Assembly: GCF_037137055.1 (NCBI RefSeq)
Contig: NZ_JBBBNY010000005.1
Span: 62,001 to 126,000 of the forward strand
Direction of reading: 5' to 3'
Origin: Frateuria_A yonginensis
GTDB taxonomy: Bacteria; Pseudomonadota; Gammaproteobacteria; Xanthomonadales; Rhodanobacteraceae
DNA length: 64,000 nucleotides
The position numbers and the translations under genes are program-made. This document shows, in pieces, positions 18,512-26,866 of the stretch (position 1 is its first letter; each line of letters begins with the position of its first letter). The notes under the pieces are model-generated. The model made no database searches and was not told the DNA's origin. It was given only the letters and a program-made list of their open reading frames with translations.

Positions 18512-19315
18512 ATGAACGACCTGCACCATGCGGCCCGGCGCTGTCTGGAGGCCAGCGATCCGGCCGACAAGCTGCGTCTGACCCACGAAACCTGGCAGGC
18601 GCTGCAGGCGGGCGAGTTGCGCCCCGACCACGCGGCGCCGCCGCCCGTCCCGATGGGGCCGCCCGGCCGGCCAGCGCGGCCGCGCCTGGTGGAGGCGCGT
18701 CAGGTTCCACAGCGAGGGCTCGGCACGCCGGCAGGCCGAGCGGCGCTGGTGCACGCCATCGCGCACATCGAGTTCAACGCGATCAACCTGGCCTGGGATG
18801 CGGTGTACCGTTTCCGCGGCTTTCCCGAGGACTACTACCGCGACTGGGCCAGCTGCGCCCACGACGAGGCGCGCCATTTCGCCATGCTGCAGGATCGGCT
18901 GGCGGAACTGGGCCACGCCTACGGCGACTTCGACGCCCACAACGGCCTGTGGGAGATGGCCGAGAAGACCGCACACAGCGACCTCGCCCGCATGGCACTG
19001 GTGCCACGCGTGCTGGAGGCGCGCGGGCTGGACGTGACCCCGGGCATGATCGAGCGCCTGCGCGGCGTCGGTGACGTGCGCACCGTCGCCATCCTGGAGG
19101 TGATCCTGCGCGAGGAGGTCGCCCACGTGGCGGCCGGCACGCGCTGGTTCCGCTGGTGCTGCGAGCGCGACGGGCTGGAACCGCGCGCGACCTTCGTGGG
19201 CCTGCTGCGCGACTACATGGGCGGTGGCCTGCGCGGGCCGTTCAACCACCCGGCCAGGCAGGAGGCGGGGTTCGACCCGGAAGAGATGCGGCAGCTGGTG
19301 GCATTGGCCGGTTGA
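18512..19315 (+). CDS. DUF455 ferritin-like protein
   Basis: A 267-residue protein of the DUF455 family (PF04305). Helices with HAIAHIEFNAINLAWDAVYRF, CAHDEARHFAMLQDRL and ILREEVAHVAAGTRWF supply the Glu/ExxH residues of a ferritin-like di-metal centre. The reaction is unknown; some related proteins act in tRNA hydroxylation or oxidative processes, but this cannot be decided here. ATG 18512 follows directly on a -10-like box. A strong bidirectional terminator at 19329-19360 closes the unit. Confidence 0.88.
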   Translation: MNDLHHAARRCLEASDPADKLRLTHETWQALQAGELRPDHAAPPPVPMGPPGRPARPRLVEARQVPQRGLGTPAGRAALVHAIAHIEFNAINLAWDAVYRFRGFPEDYYRDWASCAHDEARHFAMLQDRLAELGHAYGDFDAHNGLWEMAEKTAHSDLARMALVPRVLEARGLDVTPGMIERLRGVGDVRTVAILEVILREEVAHVAAGTRWFRWCCERDGLEPRATFVGLLRDYMGGGLRGPFNHPARQEAGFDPEEMRQLVALAG

Positions 19316-19328
19316 AGAGCACCCAAAC

Positions 19329-19360
19329 GAAGAAGGCCACCGCTAGCGGTGGCCTTCTTC
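19329..19360. terminator. Bidirectional hairpin terminator
   Basis: A perfect 15-bp stem: GAAGAAGGCCACCGC (19329-19343) pairs with GCGGTGGCCTTCTTC (19346-19360) across a two-base TA centre. It lies between the DUF455 gene on the plus strand and tRNA-Pro on the minus strand, and can end transcription from both sides. Confidence 0.85.
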
Positions 19361-19367
19361 GTGTTCT

Positions 19368-19444
19368 TGGTCGGGGTGACATGATTCGAACATGCGACTT
19401 CTACGTCCCGAACGTAGCGCTCTACCAGGCTGAGCTACACCCCG
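19368..19444 (-). tRNA. tRNA-Pro (anticodon CGG)
   Basis: A 77-nt cloverleaf on the minus strand. The acceptor stem CGGGGTG pairs with CACCCCG, the D-arm is GCTCAGCCTGGTAGAGC, and the anticodon stem CTACG/CGTAG surrounds the loop TTCGGGA with anticodon CGG. The T-arm contains GTTCGAATC, and a genome-encoded CCA ends at 19368. It reads codon CCG, which is heavily used in this GC-rich genome. Confidence 0.97.
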
Positions 19445-19455
19445 TGGAGCCGCGT

Positions 19456-19484
19456 ATCTTAGTGAGCCGCGGCAGGCTTGGCAA
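19456..19484 (-). promoter_or_regulatory. Promoter of tRNA-Pro
   Basis: On the minus strand TTGCCA (19484-19479) and TAAGAT (19461-19456) are spaced by 17 bp, about 12 bases upstream of the mature tRNA 5' end. This is good agreement with a sigma-70 promoter. Confidence 0.7.
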
Positions 19485-19607
19485 CATCCCATCGACAAAT
19501 TTTCCCGCAAGCGGGCCGGGCGCACGGCGGCCATCTGCTAACCTAGGCGGCTGCCGTCGCGCGGCTCCTCGCCGCCGCTACCGTATACCCCGCAAGCAGA
19601 GGATTCC

Positions 19608-20981
19608 ATGGCGCTTACCCCGGCCCGCACCATGCCCGGCGTGCTAGAGCTGCTGCCGCTGGACCAGATCGCGTTCCAGCGCATGCTCGACACCATCCGC
19701 CGCAACTTCGAGCGCTTCGGTTTCCTGCCGGTGGAGACGCCGGTGATCGAGTACTCCGACGTGCTGCTGACCAAGACCGGCGGCGAAACCGAACGGCAGG
19801 TGTACTTCGTGCAATCCACCGGTGCGCTGGCCAAGGAGGGCACGCCTGAGCTGGCGCTGCGCTTCGACCTCACCGTGCCGCTGGCGCGCTACGTGGCCGA
19901 GCACGAGCACGACCTTTCGTTCCCGTTCCGCCGCTACCAGATGCAGCGCGTGTACCGCGGCGAGCGCGCACAGCGCGGGCGCTTCCGCGAGTTCTACCAG
20001 TGCGACATCGACGTGATCGGCAAGGACAGCCTGTCGATCCGCTACGACGCCGAACTGCCGGCGGTGATCTACAGCGTGTTCCGCGAGCTGGACATCGGCG
20101 CGTTCACCATCCAGCTCAACAACCGCAAGCTGATGCGCGGCTACTTCGAGAGCCTGGGCGTGACCGACCCGGGGCAGCAGATGCTGGTGCTGCGCGAGGT
20201 GGACAAGCTCGACAAGCGCGGCGCCGACTACGTGCGCGACACGCTGACCGGCGAGGGCTTCGGCCTGTCCGCCGAGGTGGTCGGCAAGATTCTGGATTTC
20301 GTGCAGGTGCGCTCGACCTCGCTGGCCGATGCCTTCGCCAGGCTCGACGCGCTGGGCAGCGGGCCCGAGGCGCTGGAGCAGGGCCGGGCGGAGCTGAAGG
20401 AGGTGCTCGGCCTGATCCGCGACTTCGGCGTGCCCGAATCGCACTTCGCGCTGAACCTTTCGATCGCGCGCGGCCTGGACTACTACACCGGCACCGTCTA
20501 CGAGACCACGCTCAACGACCACCCGCAGATCGGTTCGATCTGCTCCGGTGGACGCTACGAGAACCTGGCCAGCCAGTACACCAAGTCCAAGCTGCCGGGC
20601 GTGGGCATCTCGATCGGCCTGACCCGACTGTTCTGGCAGCTGCGCGACGCCGGCCTGCTCGGCGCCGCGTGCAGCACCGTCGACGTGCTCGTGACGCAGA
20701 TGGATCCGGTGCAGCTGCCAGCCTATCTGGCCATCGCCGGCGAGTTGCGCTCGGCCGGCATCGCCACCGAGGTGGTGCTGGAAAGCGGCAAGCTCGGCAG
20801 GCAGTTCAAGTACGCCGACCGCGCCGGCATCCGTTTCGTTCTCGTGCTGGGCGAAGAGGAGCAGGCCAAGGGCGTGGTGACCGTCAAGGACCTGCGTCGC
20901 GGCGACCAGTTCGAGGTGGCGCGCGGCGAGCTGGTCAAGGCGCTGCGGGTGGAACTGGAACAGGCGGCGGCGATGGGCTGA
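19608..20981 (+). CDS. hisS: Histidyl-tRNA synthetase
   Basis: A 457-residue class II synthetase that charges tRNA-His. Motif 1 region ERFGFLPVETPVIEYSDVLL; motif 2 RRYQMQRVYRGERAQRGRFR with FYQCDIDVIG; the histidine-specific block LDYYTGTVYETTL; and motif 3 around GVGISIGLTRLF. The C-terminal anticodon-binding domain (about 365-457) contains LGRQFKYADRAGIRFVLVLG. It is longer than E. coli HisS and closer to the variant with LPLDQIAFQRMLDTIRRNFE at the N-terminus. It is 45 bp upstream of the ammonia-lyase gene. Cytosolic. Confidence 0.95.
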   Translation: MALTPARTMPGVLELLPLDQIAFQRMLDTIRRNFERFGFLPVETPVIEYSDVLLTKTGGETERQVYFVQSTGALAKEGTPELALRFDLTVPLARYVAEHEHDLSFPFRRYQMQRVYRGERAQRGRFREFYQCDIDVIGKDSLSIRYDAELPAVIYSVFRELDIGAFTIQLNNRKLMRGYFESLGVTDPGQQMLVLREVDKLDKRGADYVRDTLTGEGFGLSAEVVGKILDFVQVRSTSLADAFARLDALGSGPEALEQGRAELKEVLGLIRDFGVPESHFALNLSIARGLDYYTGTVYETTLNDHPQIGSICSGGRYENLASQYTKSKLPGVGISIGLTRLFWQLRDAGLLGAACSTVDVLVTQMDPVQLPAYLAIAGELRSAGIATEVVLESGKLGRQFKYADRAGIRFVLVLGEEEQAKGVVTVKDLRRGDQFEVARGELVKALRVELEQAAAMG

Positions 20982-21026
20982 CCGCCTGCGGGCGGACGGC
21001 GAGAGAATCCGGCAAGCGAGGCCAGC

Positions 21027-22976
21027 GTGAACAAGCAGAATCCCATCGTGCTCGACGGCAACAGCCTCACCCGCGCCCAGCTGGTCGCGGTGGCGCGCCA
21101 CGGCGCCCAGGTGGCGCTGGACCCCCGGCAGCTCGGCCACGTGCAGCATGCCGCCGACTTCCTGGCCGAGAAGGTCAACTGCGGCGAGCCGACCTACGGC
21201 GTCACCACCGGCTTCGGCAGCAACGCGGACAAGCTGCTGGGCGGCCACCGCCTGCGCGACGAGCTGGTCGCCTGCGGCAACGATCCACGGAATCCCCAAC
21301 GCGGCGGCGCCAGCCTGATGGAGGAGCTGCAGCACAACCTGATCGTCACCCACGCGGTCTGCGTGGGCAAACCGTTCGCGCCGGAAGTGGTGCGGGCGAT
21401 GCTGGTGATCCGCATCAACACGCTGATGCGTGGCCACTCCGGCATCCGCGTGTCCACGCTCGAGGCGCTCACCGCGATGCTCAACCGCGGCGTGGTGCCG
21501 GTGGTGCCGGAAAAGGGTTCGGTGGGCGCCAGCGGCGACCTGGCGCCGCTCTCGCACCTGGCGATCGTGCTGCTGGGCGGCGGCGAGGCCTTCTTCGAAG
21601 GCGAGCGCCTGAGCGGTGCCGAGGCGCTCCGGCGCGCGGGCCTGGAGCCGATCCGGCTGTCCTTCAAGGAAGGCCTGGCGCTCAACAACGGCACCGCGCA
21701 GATGCTGGCCACCGCGGCGCTGGCGCTGGACGAGCTAGAATACCTGCTGGGCGTGGCCGACCTCGCCGCGGCGATGACGCTGGACGCCTTCGCCGGACGC
21801 AGCGGCGCGCTGCGGCCCGAGGTGCACGCGCTGCGCCCGCATCCGGGCCAGGTCGAGACCGCGGGCCACGTGCGCGAACTGCTGGCCGGCTCCTCGCTGC
21901 TGGACATCCCCTACCACCTGGTGCCGCGCTTCAAGCCGTGGACCGCCGAGTCCTGGGAGCGGCCCGAAGACCAGGCGCTGTCCTTCGACATCGGCTGGGA
22001 CTGGGTGCCGGCCAACCAGCGCCACGGCCGCGAAGCGTTCTACCAGCGCTTTCTGCCGTTCAAAGGCGGCAAGAAGCACCAGCCGCAGGACGCCTACTGC
22101 CTGCGCTGCATGCCGCAGGTGCACGGCGCGGTGCGCGACGCCTGGGCGCAGGCCTGCCGCGTGATCGACATCGAGCTCAACGCGGTCACCGACAACCCGC
22201 TGATCTTCCCGGACGCGGAGACCGCACGGCACATCGAGGAACAGGTGATATCGGCCGGCCACTTCCACGGCATGCCGCTGGCGCTGGCGATGAGCTACGT
22301 GAAGGCGGCGATCCCGGTACTGGCCTCGATCTCCGAGCGCCGCCTCAACAAGCTGGTGGATCCGGCGACCAACGACGGCCTGCCGGCCTTCCTCACCGGC
22401 AACGAGGACGGCACCGACTCGGGCTTCATGATCGTGCAGTACACCGCCGCGGCGCTGGTCAACGACCTGGCCACCCGCGCGCATCCGGCCAGCGTGTACT
22501 CCATCCCGACCAGCGCGAATGCCGAGGACCACGTCTCGATGGGCGCCAACGAGGCGCGCCACGTGCTCGACATGATGGAGGACCTGGCCGACGTGCTGGC
22601 GCTGGAGCTCTATACCGCCGCACAGGCGCTGGACTACCGCCGCGAGATGCTCAACGCCGCGCGGCGGCTGGCCGCGCGCGGCGACTGGCAGGCGCTTGCG
22701 GCCAAGATCGGCAATGCGCCGCGCGAAGGCCATCCGCACCATGCGCAGTTCGAGCAGGAAGTGCGCCAGCTGATGGCCGCGCTGGCCGCGAGCGACGAAT
22801 TCCACGCCGGCACCGCCGTGCAGGCCGCCCACGCGCTGCTGCGCGAGCACGTCGCCTTCATGCATCGCGACCGCGCGATGGACGGCGATGTCCGCACCGT
22901 CTGCGAGCTGCAGCGCCGGCGCGCCTTCGCCGCCGCCGCGCATCCGTGGCTGGCCGACGTGGTCGATTACCCCTGA
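21027..22976 (+). CDS. Aromatic amino acid ammonia-lyase (HAL/PAL/TAL family), enlarged
   Basis: A 649-residue MIO enzyme that removes ammonia from histidine, phenylalanine or tyrosine. The MIO prosthetic group forms from Ala168-Ser169-Gly170 (GASGDLAPLSH). Other active-site residues appear intact: Tyr57 (TYGVTTGFG), Asn221 (NNGT), Gln354/Tyr357/Arg360 (QDAYCLRC), Phe394 (DNPLIF) and Glu500 (SANAEDHVSMG). The selectivity pair is Thr108-His109, closest to Ser-His of histidine lyases and unlike Phe-Leu of PAL. A Trp-rich insertion of about 45 residues (roughly 300-345) and an extended C-terminus make it over 100 residues longer than HutH. No hut genes adjoin. A role in aryl pigment or other secondary metabolism is possible. 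Confidence 0.85.
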   Translation: MNKQNPIVLDGNSLTRAQLVAVARHGAQVALDPRQLGHVQHAADFLAEKVNCGEPTYGVTTGFGSNADKLLGGHRLRDELVACGNDPRNPQRGGASLMEELQHNLIVTHAVCVGKPFAPEVVRAMLVIRINTLMRGHSGIRVSTLEALTAMLNRGVVPVVPEKGSVGASGDLAPLSHLAIVLLGGGEAFFEGERLSGAEALRRAGLEPIRLSFKEGLALNNGTAQMLATAALALDELEYLLGVADLAAAMTLDAFAGRSGALRPEVHALRPHPGQVETAGHVRELLAGSSLLDIPYHLVPRFKPWTAESWERPEDQALSFDIGWDWVPANQRHGREAFYQRFLPFKGGKKHQPQDAYCLRCMPQVHGAVRDAWAQACRVIDIELNAVTDNPLIFPDAETARHIEEQVISAGHFHGMPLALAMSYVKAAIPVLASISERRLNKLVDPATNDGLPAFLTGNEDGTDSGFMIVQYTAAALVNDLATRAHPASVYSIPTSANAEDHVSMGANEARHVLDMMEDLADVLALELYTAAQALDYRREMLNAARRLAARGDWQALAAKIGNAPREGHPHHAQFEQEVRQLMAALAASDEFHAGTAVQAAHALLREHVAFMHRDRAMDGDVRTVCELQRRRAFAAAAHPWLADVVDYP

Positions 22977-22990
22977 TTCCCGGAGTCCCC

Positions 22991-23395
22991 ATGAGCCTCA
23001 TCCAAGTGCCCGTCTCCTACGGCGAGCTGATCGACAAGATCACCATCCTGGAGATCAAGTCGCGCCAGATCAGCGACCCCGCCAAGCTCGCCAACGTGCG
23101 CACCGAGCTGGACCTGCTCAACGCCACCTGGTCGAACGATCCGGCCTCGCACACCGACATCGGCGACGAGCGCGCGCGCCTGCTCGCCGTCAACGAGGCG
23201 CTGTGGGACATCGAGGACCGCATCCGCCTGAAGGAGAAGGCACAGGCCTTCGACGCCGAGTTCGTCGAACTGGCCCGGTCGGTGTACTTCCGCAACGACG
23301 AGCGCGCGGCGGTCAAGCGCGAGATCAACCTCAAGCTCGGCTCGCAGCTGGTCGAGGAGAAGTCGTACCAGGACTATCGCGCGCCGGGCGCGTGA
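22991..23395 (+). CDS. DUF6165 family protein
   Basis: A 134-residue protein with no transmembrane segment. It is dominated by two helical charged regions: VSYGELIDKITILEIKSRQI near the N-terminus and EDRIRLKEKAQAFDAEFVEL in the middle. The sequence matches what I know as DUF6165, a conserved family without assigned function. GGAG five bases before ATG 22991 and the 14-bp gap after the ammonia-lyase gene suggest one transcript. The nearby GT9 and KDO kinase genes hint at an envelope-polysaccharide link, which is inference only. Confidence 0.75.
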   Translation: MSLIQVPVSYGELIDKITILEIKSRQISDPAKLANVRTELDLLNATWSNDPASHTDIGDERARLLAVNEALWDIEDRIRLKEKAQAFDAEFVELARSVYFRNDERAAVKREINLKLGSQLVEEKSYQDYRAPGA

Positions 23396-23669
23396 GCCGC
23401 GCGCACCAGATCCGCGGCCCCCGTCCTGCAGGGCGCGGCCGTCAGACTCCGGCGTTGCGCGCCTACGTCCAGGACGAACGGTTGCGTGCGGGGCAAACGG
23501 TTGCTTGTCGCCGTTCGTGCTGAGCGCAGGCACGGCGAAGTCGAAACGCTTCCTCAGGCTCCACGACCGTAAATCCCCCTCCCTCCGGGTGAGGGTGCGG
23601 GGAAAGGCGAGAAGCCGCGGCCATCCGGACCTTCACTCCAACCCTTCTCCGCGGCGAGAGGGCAGCCCC
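23396..23669. other. Intergenic region with degenerate repeat sequences
   Basis: No gene is visible. The stretch contains CGTTCGTGCTGAGCGCAGG (23512-23530), resembling a widespread bacterial intergenic repeat beginning CGTTCGTGCTGAGC. It also has a C/T-rich to G-rich foldback, CCCTCCCTCCGGGTGAGGG (23577-23595). It separates the convergent DUF6165 and GT9 genes, and the foldbacks may terminate transcription. Confidence 0.35.
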
Positions 23670-24740
23670 TCAGGCCAGGGTGTGCGACGAGGCGAAGGCC
23701 TCGAACCGCTCGATCACGTCGTCGACCGTGATCAGCTCCATCACCCCGGGGCGTTCGATCTTGGTGCCCCAGGGGATCTCGCTGGCCGGCTTGCCCAGGT
23801 AGCGCCGGGCCGCCTCGTCGTACCTGTCCACGCACCAGCTGCGGTCCGAGTAGGGGCCGGAGCGTGCCGGATTGCTGGCCGCGTGCAATCCGAGCACCTT
23901 GGCGCCGACCGCATTGGCCATGTGCATCGGACCGGAGTCGGGCGTGAGCAGCAGGTCCGCGTGTTCGAGCATCGCCAGCAGGCGCTTGAGCGTGTCCTTG
24001 CCGGTGAGGTCCAGCGGCTGGCGCTTGCATGCGGCGAGGACCGCGTCGGCCATGCTGCGCTCGCCGGGCGAGGGGCCGCCGACCAGCGCCACCCGCCAGC
24101 CACGCGCCGACGCGTGGTCGATCACCGCGGCGTAGCGTTCCGGTTGCCAGTTGCGCAGCGCATGGCTGGAGGTCGGGCTGACCAGCAGCGTCGGCATGTC
24201 GCCCGGCAACTGCGCTGCGGCCCAGGCGTGCGCCTCCTCGGGGATCGGAATGTCCCAGCGCACCTGCGTCTGCTTCAGGCCGAGCGGCTCGCAGAAGCTG
24301 CCGATGGCGTCCAGCACGTGCTCGCCGGTGCGCGCGGGAATGCGCTCGTCGACCACCAGGCCGTGCAGGTCCTTGGCGCGGGCGCGATCGTAGCCGACGC
24401 GCCGGCGTGCGCGGATGCCCAGGCTCAACAGGTTCGCGCGGAGCGCCACCTGCATCTGCAGCAATGCATCGAAACGCCGACCGCGCAGTGCGTTCCACAC
24501 CGCGCGCATGCCGGCCCAGCCGGCCGCCTTGTCGAAGGTCACGAACTCCACGCCCGCGATGTCGCCGACCAGCTTGCGCTCGAGCTTGCCCACCACCCAC
24601 GTCAGCGCGGTTTCCGGCCAGGCCCGCTGCAGGGTGCGCACCAGCGGCACCACGTGAGTCACGTCGCCGATCGCGGAGGTGCGCAGCAGGCACAGCGAGG
24701 CGGGGGCGGGCAGGGGGCTTGGGCTAGAATCGTTCGACAT
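23670..24740 (-). CDS. Glycosyltransferase family 9 (LPS heptosyltransferase-like)
   Basis: A 356-residue GT-B protein. The N-terminal LCLLRTSAIGDVTHVVPLVR is the acceptor-domain signature of ADP-heptose:LPS heptosyltransferases. LLTPDSGPMHMANAVGAKVLGLH is the conserved donor-binding motif of the family. PTSSHALRNWQPERYAAVI also fits. GGAGAGG precedes ATG 24740. It is divergent from kdkA, and both act on the KDO/heptose inner core of lipopolysaccharide at the cytoplasmic face of the inner membrane. The exact sugar donor is unproven. Confidence 0.9.
   Translation of the reverse strand: MSNDSSPSPLPAPASLCLLRTSAIGDVTHVVPLVRTLQRAWPETALTWVVGKLERKLVGDIAGVEFVTFDKAAGWAGMRAVWNALRGRRFDALLQMQVALRANLLSLGIRARRRVGYDRARAKDLHGLVVDERIPARTGEHVLDAIGSFCEPLGLKQTQVRWDIPIPEEAHAWAAAQLPGDMPTLLVSPTSSHALRNWQPERYAAVIDHASARGWRVALVGGPSPGERSMADAVLAACKRQPLDLTGKDTLKRLLAMLEHADLLLTPDSGPMHMANAVGAKVLGLHAASNPARSGPYSDRSWCVDRYDEAARRYLGKPASEIPWGTKIERPGVMELITVDDVIERFEAFASSHTLA
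24725..24730 (+). promoter_or_regulatory. -10 box (TAGAAT) upstream of kdkA
   Basis: TAGAAT lies 31 bases before ATG 24762 and inside the first codons of the divergent GT9 gene, giving a leader of about 25 nt. The -35 region is poor. Confidence 0.4.
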
Positions 24741-24761
24741 GAACCTCTCCTTCGGCCGCCC

Positions 24762-25490
24762 ATGATGAAGCAGGAGCAGATCCGCGAGGAAGCGGGCGGT
24801 ACCGTGCTGTCCCTCGCCTCGTTGCCGGCGACGGTGGATACGCGCTGGTTCGAGCCCGACTTCTGGCGCGCGCGCGGCGCCTTGCGAGCGCAGGCAGGCG
24901 GTCGCGGTGGCGTGGCGGTGGTCGATACGCCGGCGGGCACGGGGGTGCTGCGGCATTACCGTCGCGGCGGGCTGGTGGCCAGGTTCAACCGCGACCGCTA
25001 CCTGTGGACCGGCGCCTCCCGGACGCGCAGCTTCGCCGAGTTCCGCCTGTTGGCGCACGCCGTGGCGCTCGGCTTGCCGGCCCCGCAGCCGCTGGCGGCG
25101 TGCTACCGGCGCCACGGCCTTTTCTACACGGCCGACCTGATCACCCGGCAGATCGCCGGGGCACAGACGCTGGCCCAATGCCTGGCCACGGGGCGGCTGG
25201 ACGCCGACCTGGCACGCGAGACCGGCGCGCTGGTGGCGCGCTTCCACCGCGAGGGCATCCGGCATGCCGACCTCAACGCGCACAACGTGCTGGTGACGGC
25301 CGAGGCGCTGTACCTGATCGATTTCGACCGCGGCGAGCTGCGCGCGCCGGGCGAGGGCTGGCGACTGGCCAACCTGTCGCGCCTGCACCGGTCGCTGCGC
25401 AAGCTCGGCGGGGCCGAGCGCATTCCGGACTTCGAGGCGGCGATCTGGCAGCCGCTGCTCTACGGCTACGAACGGACGATGGGCGCATGA
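24762..25490 (+). CDS. kdkA: 3-deoxy-D-manno-octulosonic acid (KDO) kinase
   Basis: A 242-residue protein-kinase-like enzyme that phosphorylates KDO-lipid A at the 4-position, as in Haemophilus and Xanthomonadales. The catalytic loop HADLNAHNVLV (HxDxxxxN) and metal-binding DFDRGELR are intact. RHYRRGGLVARFNRDRYLW is the family N-lobe. MM at 24762/24765 gives two possible starts; no Shine-Dalgarno is seen. It overlaps the MBL gene by ATGA. Confidence 0.92.
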   Translation: MMKQEQIREEAGGTVLSLASLPATVDTRWFEPDFWRARGALRAQAGGRGGVAVVDTPAGTGVLRHYRRGGLVARFNRDRYLWTGASRTRSFAEFRLLAHAVALGLPAPQPLAACYRRHGLFYTADLITRQIAGAQTLAQCLATGRLDADLARETGALVARFHREGIRHADLNAHNVLVTAEALYLIDFDRGELRAPGEGWRLANLSRLHRSLRKLGGAERIPDFEAAIWQPLLYGYERTMGA

Positions 25491-26245
25491 GCTGGTCGCT
25501 GCATTTCCTCGGTGTCGGCGCCGCGCACGCGGCGGAGCTCGGTTCGTCGGCCGCCGTACTGGAGCGGGACGGCGAGCCGTTGCTGCTGATCGATTGCGGG
25601 CCCGACACGCTCGACCGCTATCGCGCCGCCTACGGCGGGCTGCCGCGCGCGATCTACATCACCCACACCCATCTGGACCACGTCGGCGGCATGGAGCGGC
25701 TGTTCACGCGGCTGTGGTTCGACGAGGCGCTGCGCGGCACGGTGCGGGTGTTCGTGCATACGACGCTGGTGCCCTGGCTGCACACGCGGGTCGCCGACTA
25801 TCCAGGGGTGCTGGCCGAGGGCGGGGTCAACTATTGGGAGGCGTTCCGGCTGGTGCCGTGCACGCGTGGGTTCTGGCTGAACGGCTGGTGGTTCGACGTG
25901 TTTCCGACCCGCCATCATCGCCCGGAAACTTCCTACGGGATCGCCTTGGCCGGCAGCTTCGCGTTCACCGGCGACACGCGACCCGTTCCCGAAGTGCTGG
26001 CGCGCTACGCGGCAACGGACGAGCGCGTGTTCCACGACTGCACGCTGGTCGGCAACCCGTCCCACAGCGGTATCGAAGACATCGAGCGCGAGTACGCGCC
26101 CGAGCAGCGTCGGCGCATGGTGCTGTATCACTACGGCAGCGTCGATGACGGCGCAAAGCTCGCCCAGCGAGGCTACGTGATCGCACGATCCGGGGAACGC
26201 GTGCCGTTGCCGCCGCCCGCGCCGCCACACCCACACGCCGGGTAG
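25487..26245 (+). CDS. MBL-fold metallo-hydrolase
   Basis: A 252-residue metallo-beta-lactamase-fold protein. The metal motif is THTHLDHVGGME (HxHxDH). Further ligands are likely His in FPTRHHRPETSYG, Asp in FTGDTRPVPE and the terminal His of MVLYHYGS. The N-terminus LHFLGVGAAHAAELGSSAAV resembles the RNase Z/PhnP-like branch. It is translationally coupled to kdkA (ATGA), so it may act on a related phosphorylated substrate, though this is guesswork. The His-rich tail PPPAPPHPHAG is unusual. Confidence 0.85.
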   Translation: MSWSLHFLGVGAAHAAELGSSAAVLERDGEPLLLIDCGPDTLDRYRAAYGGLPRAIYITHTHLDHVGGMERLFTRLWFDEALRGTVRVFVHTTLVPWLHTRVADYPGVLAEGGVNYWEAFRLVPCTRGFWLNGWWFDVFPTRHHRPETSYGIALAGSFAFTGDTRPVPEVLARYAATDERVFHDCTLVGNPSHSGIEDIEREYAPEQRRRMVLYHYGSVDDGAKLAQRGYVIARSGERVPLPPPAPPHPHAG

Positions 26246-26334
26246 CCCCCGCAGGGACGCCTCCCGCGCGGCTGGCCGTGCCATCGAGCCGGGCGGCCGA
26301 TTGCACGGCGCACGCCTACGCGACGCGTCCGCTG

Positions 26335-26363
26335 TTGTGTCCCGGCATGGCTGAGGCTATGCT
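26335..26363 (+). promoter_or_regulatory. Promoter of tRNA-Ser
   Basis: TTGTGT (26335-26340) and TATGCT (26358-26363) are 17 bp apart. A start near 26370 would place the mature tRNA about 37 nt downstream. The 4.5S RNA gene may be read from the same promoter. Confidence 0.65.
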
Positions 26364-26406
26364 TCCGCTTCTTTGCCGGCCCGGAGCGGCCTGGCAGGGA
26401 AGACCC

Positions 26407-26499
26407 GGAGAGGTGTCCGAGTGGTTGAAGGAGCACGCCTGGAAAGTGTGTATACGGCTTATCCCCGTATCGCGGGTTCGAATCCCGCCCTCTCCGCCA
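26407..26499 (+). tRNA. tRNA-Ser (anticodon GGA)
   Basis: A 93-nt type II tRNA. The acceptor stem GGAGAGG pairs with CCTCTCC followed by G and an encoded CCA. The anticodon stem CACGC/GTGTG has loop CTGGAAA with anticodon GGA. A long variable arm (TATACGGCTTATCCCCGTAT) marks the serine class, and GGTTCGAATCC forms the T-arm. It reads UCC and UCU codons. Confidence 0.97.
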
Positions 26500-26550
26500 G
26501 TTGAAAGAAGCGTGCCTGGCCCGCAGGTCAGGCAGCTCGAGCAAGTCCAT

Positions 26551-26660
26551 GGTGGCCCCGTCGGTCCCCCCGCGACGATAGTCCGCAAACCCCGCCAGGT
26601 CCGGAAGGAAGCAACGGTAGTGGATGATTCGGGTGCCGGGGTGCGGCTGGCGGGGCCGCC
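26551..26660 (+). ncRNA. ffs: Signal recognition particle 4.5S RNA
   Basis: About 110 nt that fold into one long hairpin. The ends GGTGGCCCCG and CGGGGCCGCC pair at nine of ten positions. The middle carries the universally conserved SRP domain IV core CAGGTCCGGAAGGAAGCA followed by GGGTGCCGGG. The RNA binds Ffh to target nascent membrane proteins. It lies between tRNA-Ser and dnaX; 4.5S RNA upstream of dnaX is a common arrangement in related bacteria. Confidence 0.95.
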
Positions 26661-26866
26661 GCCATCTGGGACCCGCGATCCGGCATCGGCGCCCGACGCG
26701 TTCGCTTCTTCTCCCCGCCGGTGCGAAGCACGGATGAGGAGCCAAGCCCGCGACGGTCCGGCCCCTTTACTGACTTGCCGGCGTCGACTTGGCACAATCG
26801 GCCCTCGCCCCTAAGTAGTGCTGACCGAGGGGCTCACGGCCCACGCCCGCACACAGGCTCCAACGC

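Noticed and set aside
20000..23395. A 1131-codon plus-strand frame crossing hisS, the ammonia-lyase and DUF6165
   Set aside because: It becomes the genuine DUF6165 frame only in its last 134 codons. The rest is a shadow of hisS and the lyase.
26551..26660. Possible tmRNA or riboswitch instead of 4.5S RNA
   Set aside because: The conserved GGTCCGGAAGGAAGCA core and the single long hairpin are specific to the SRP RNA.
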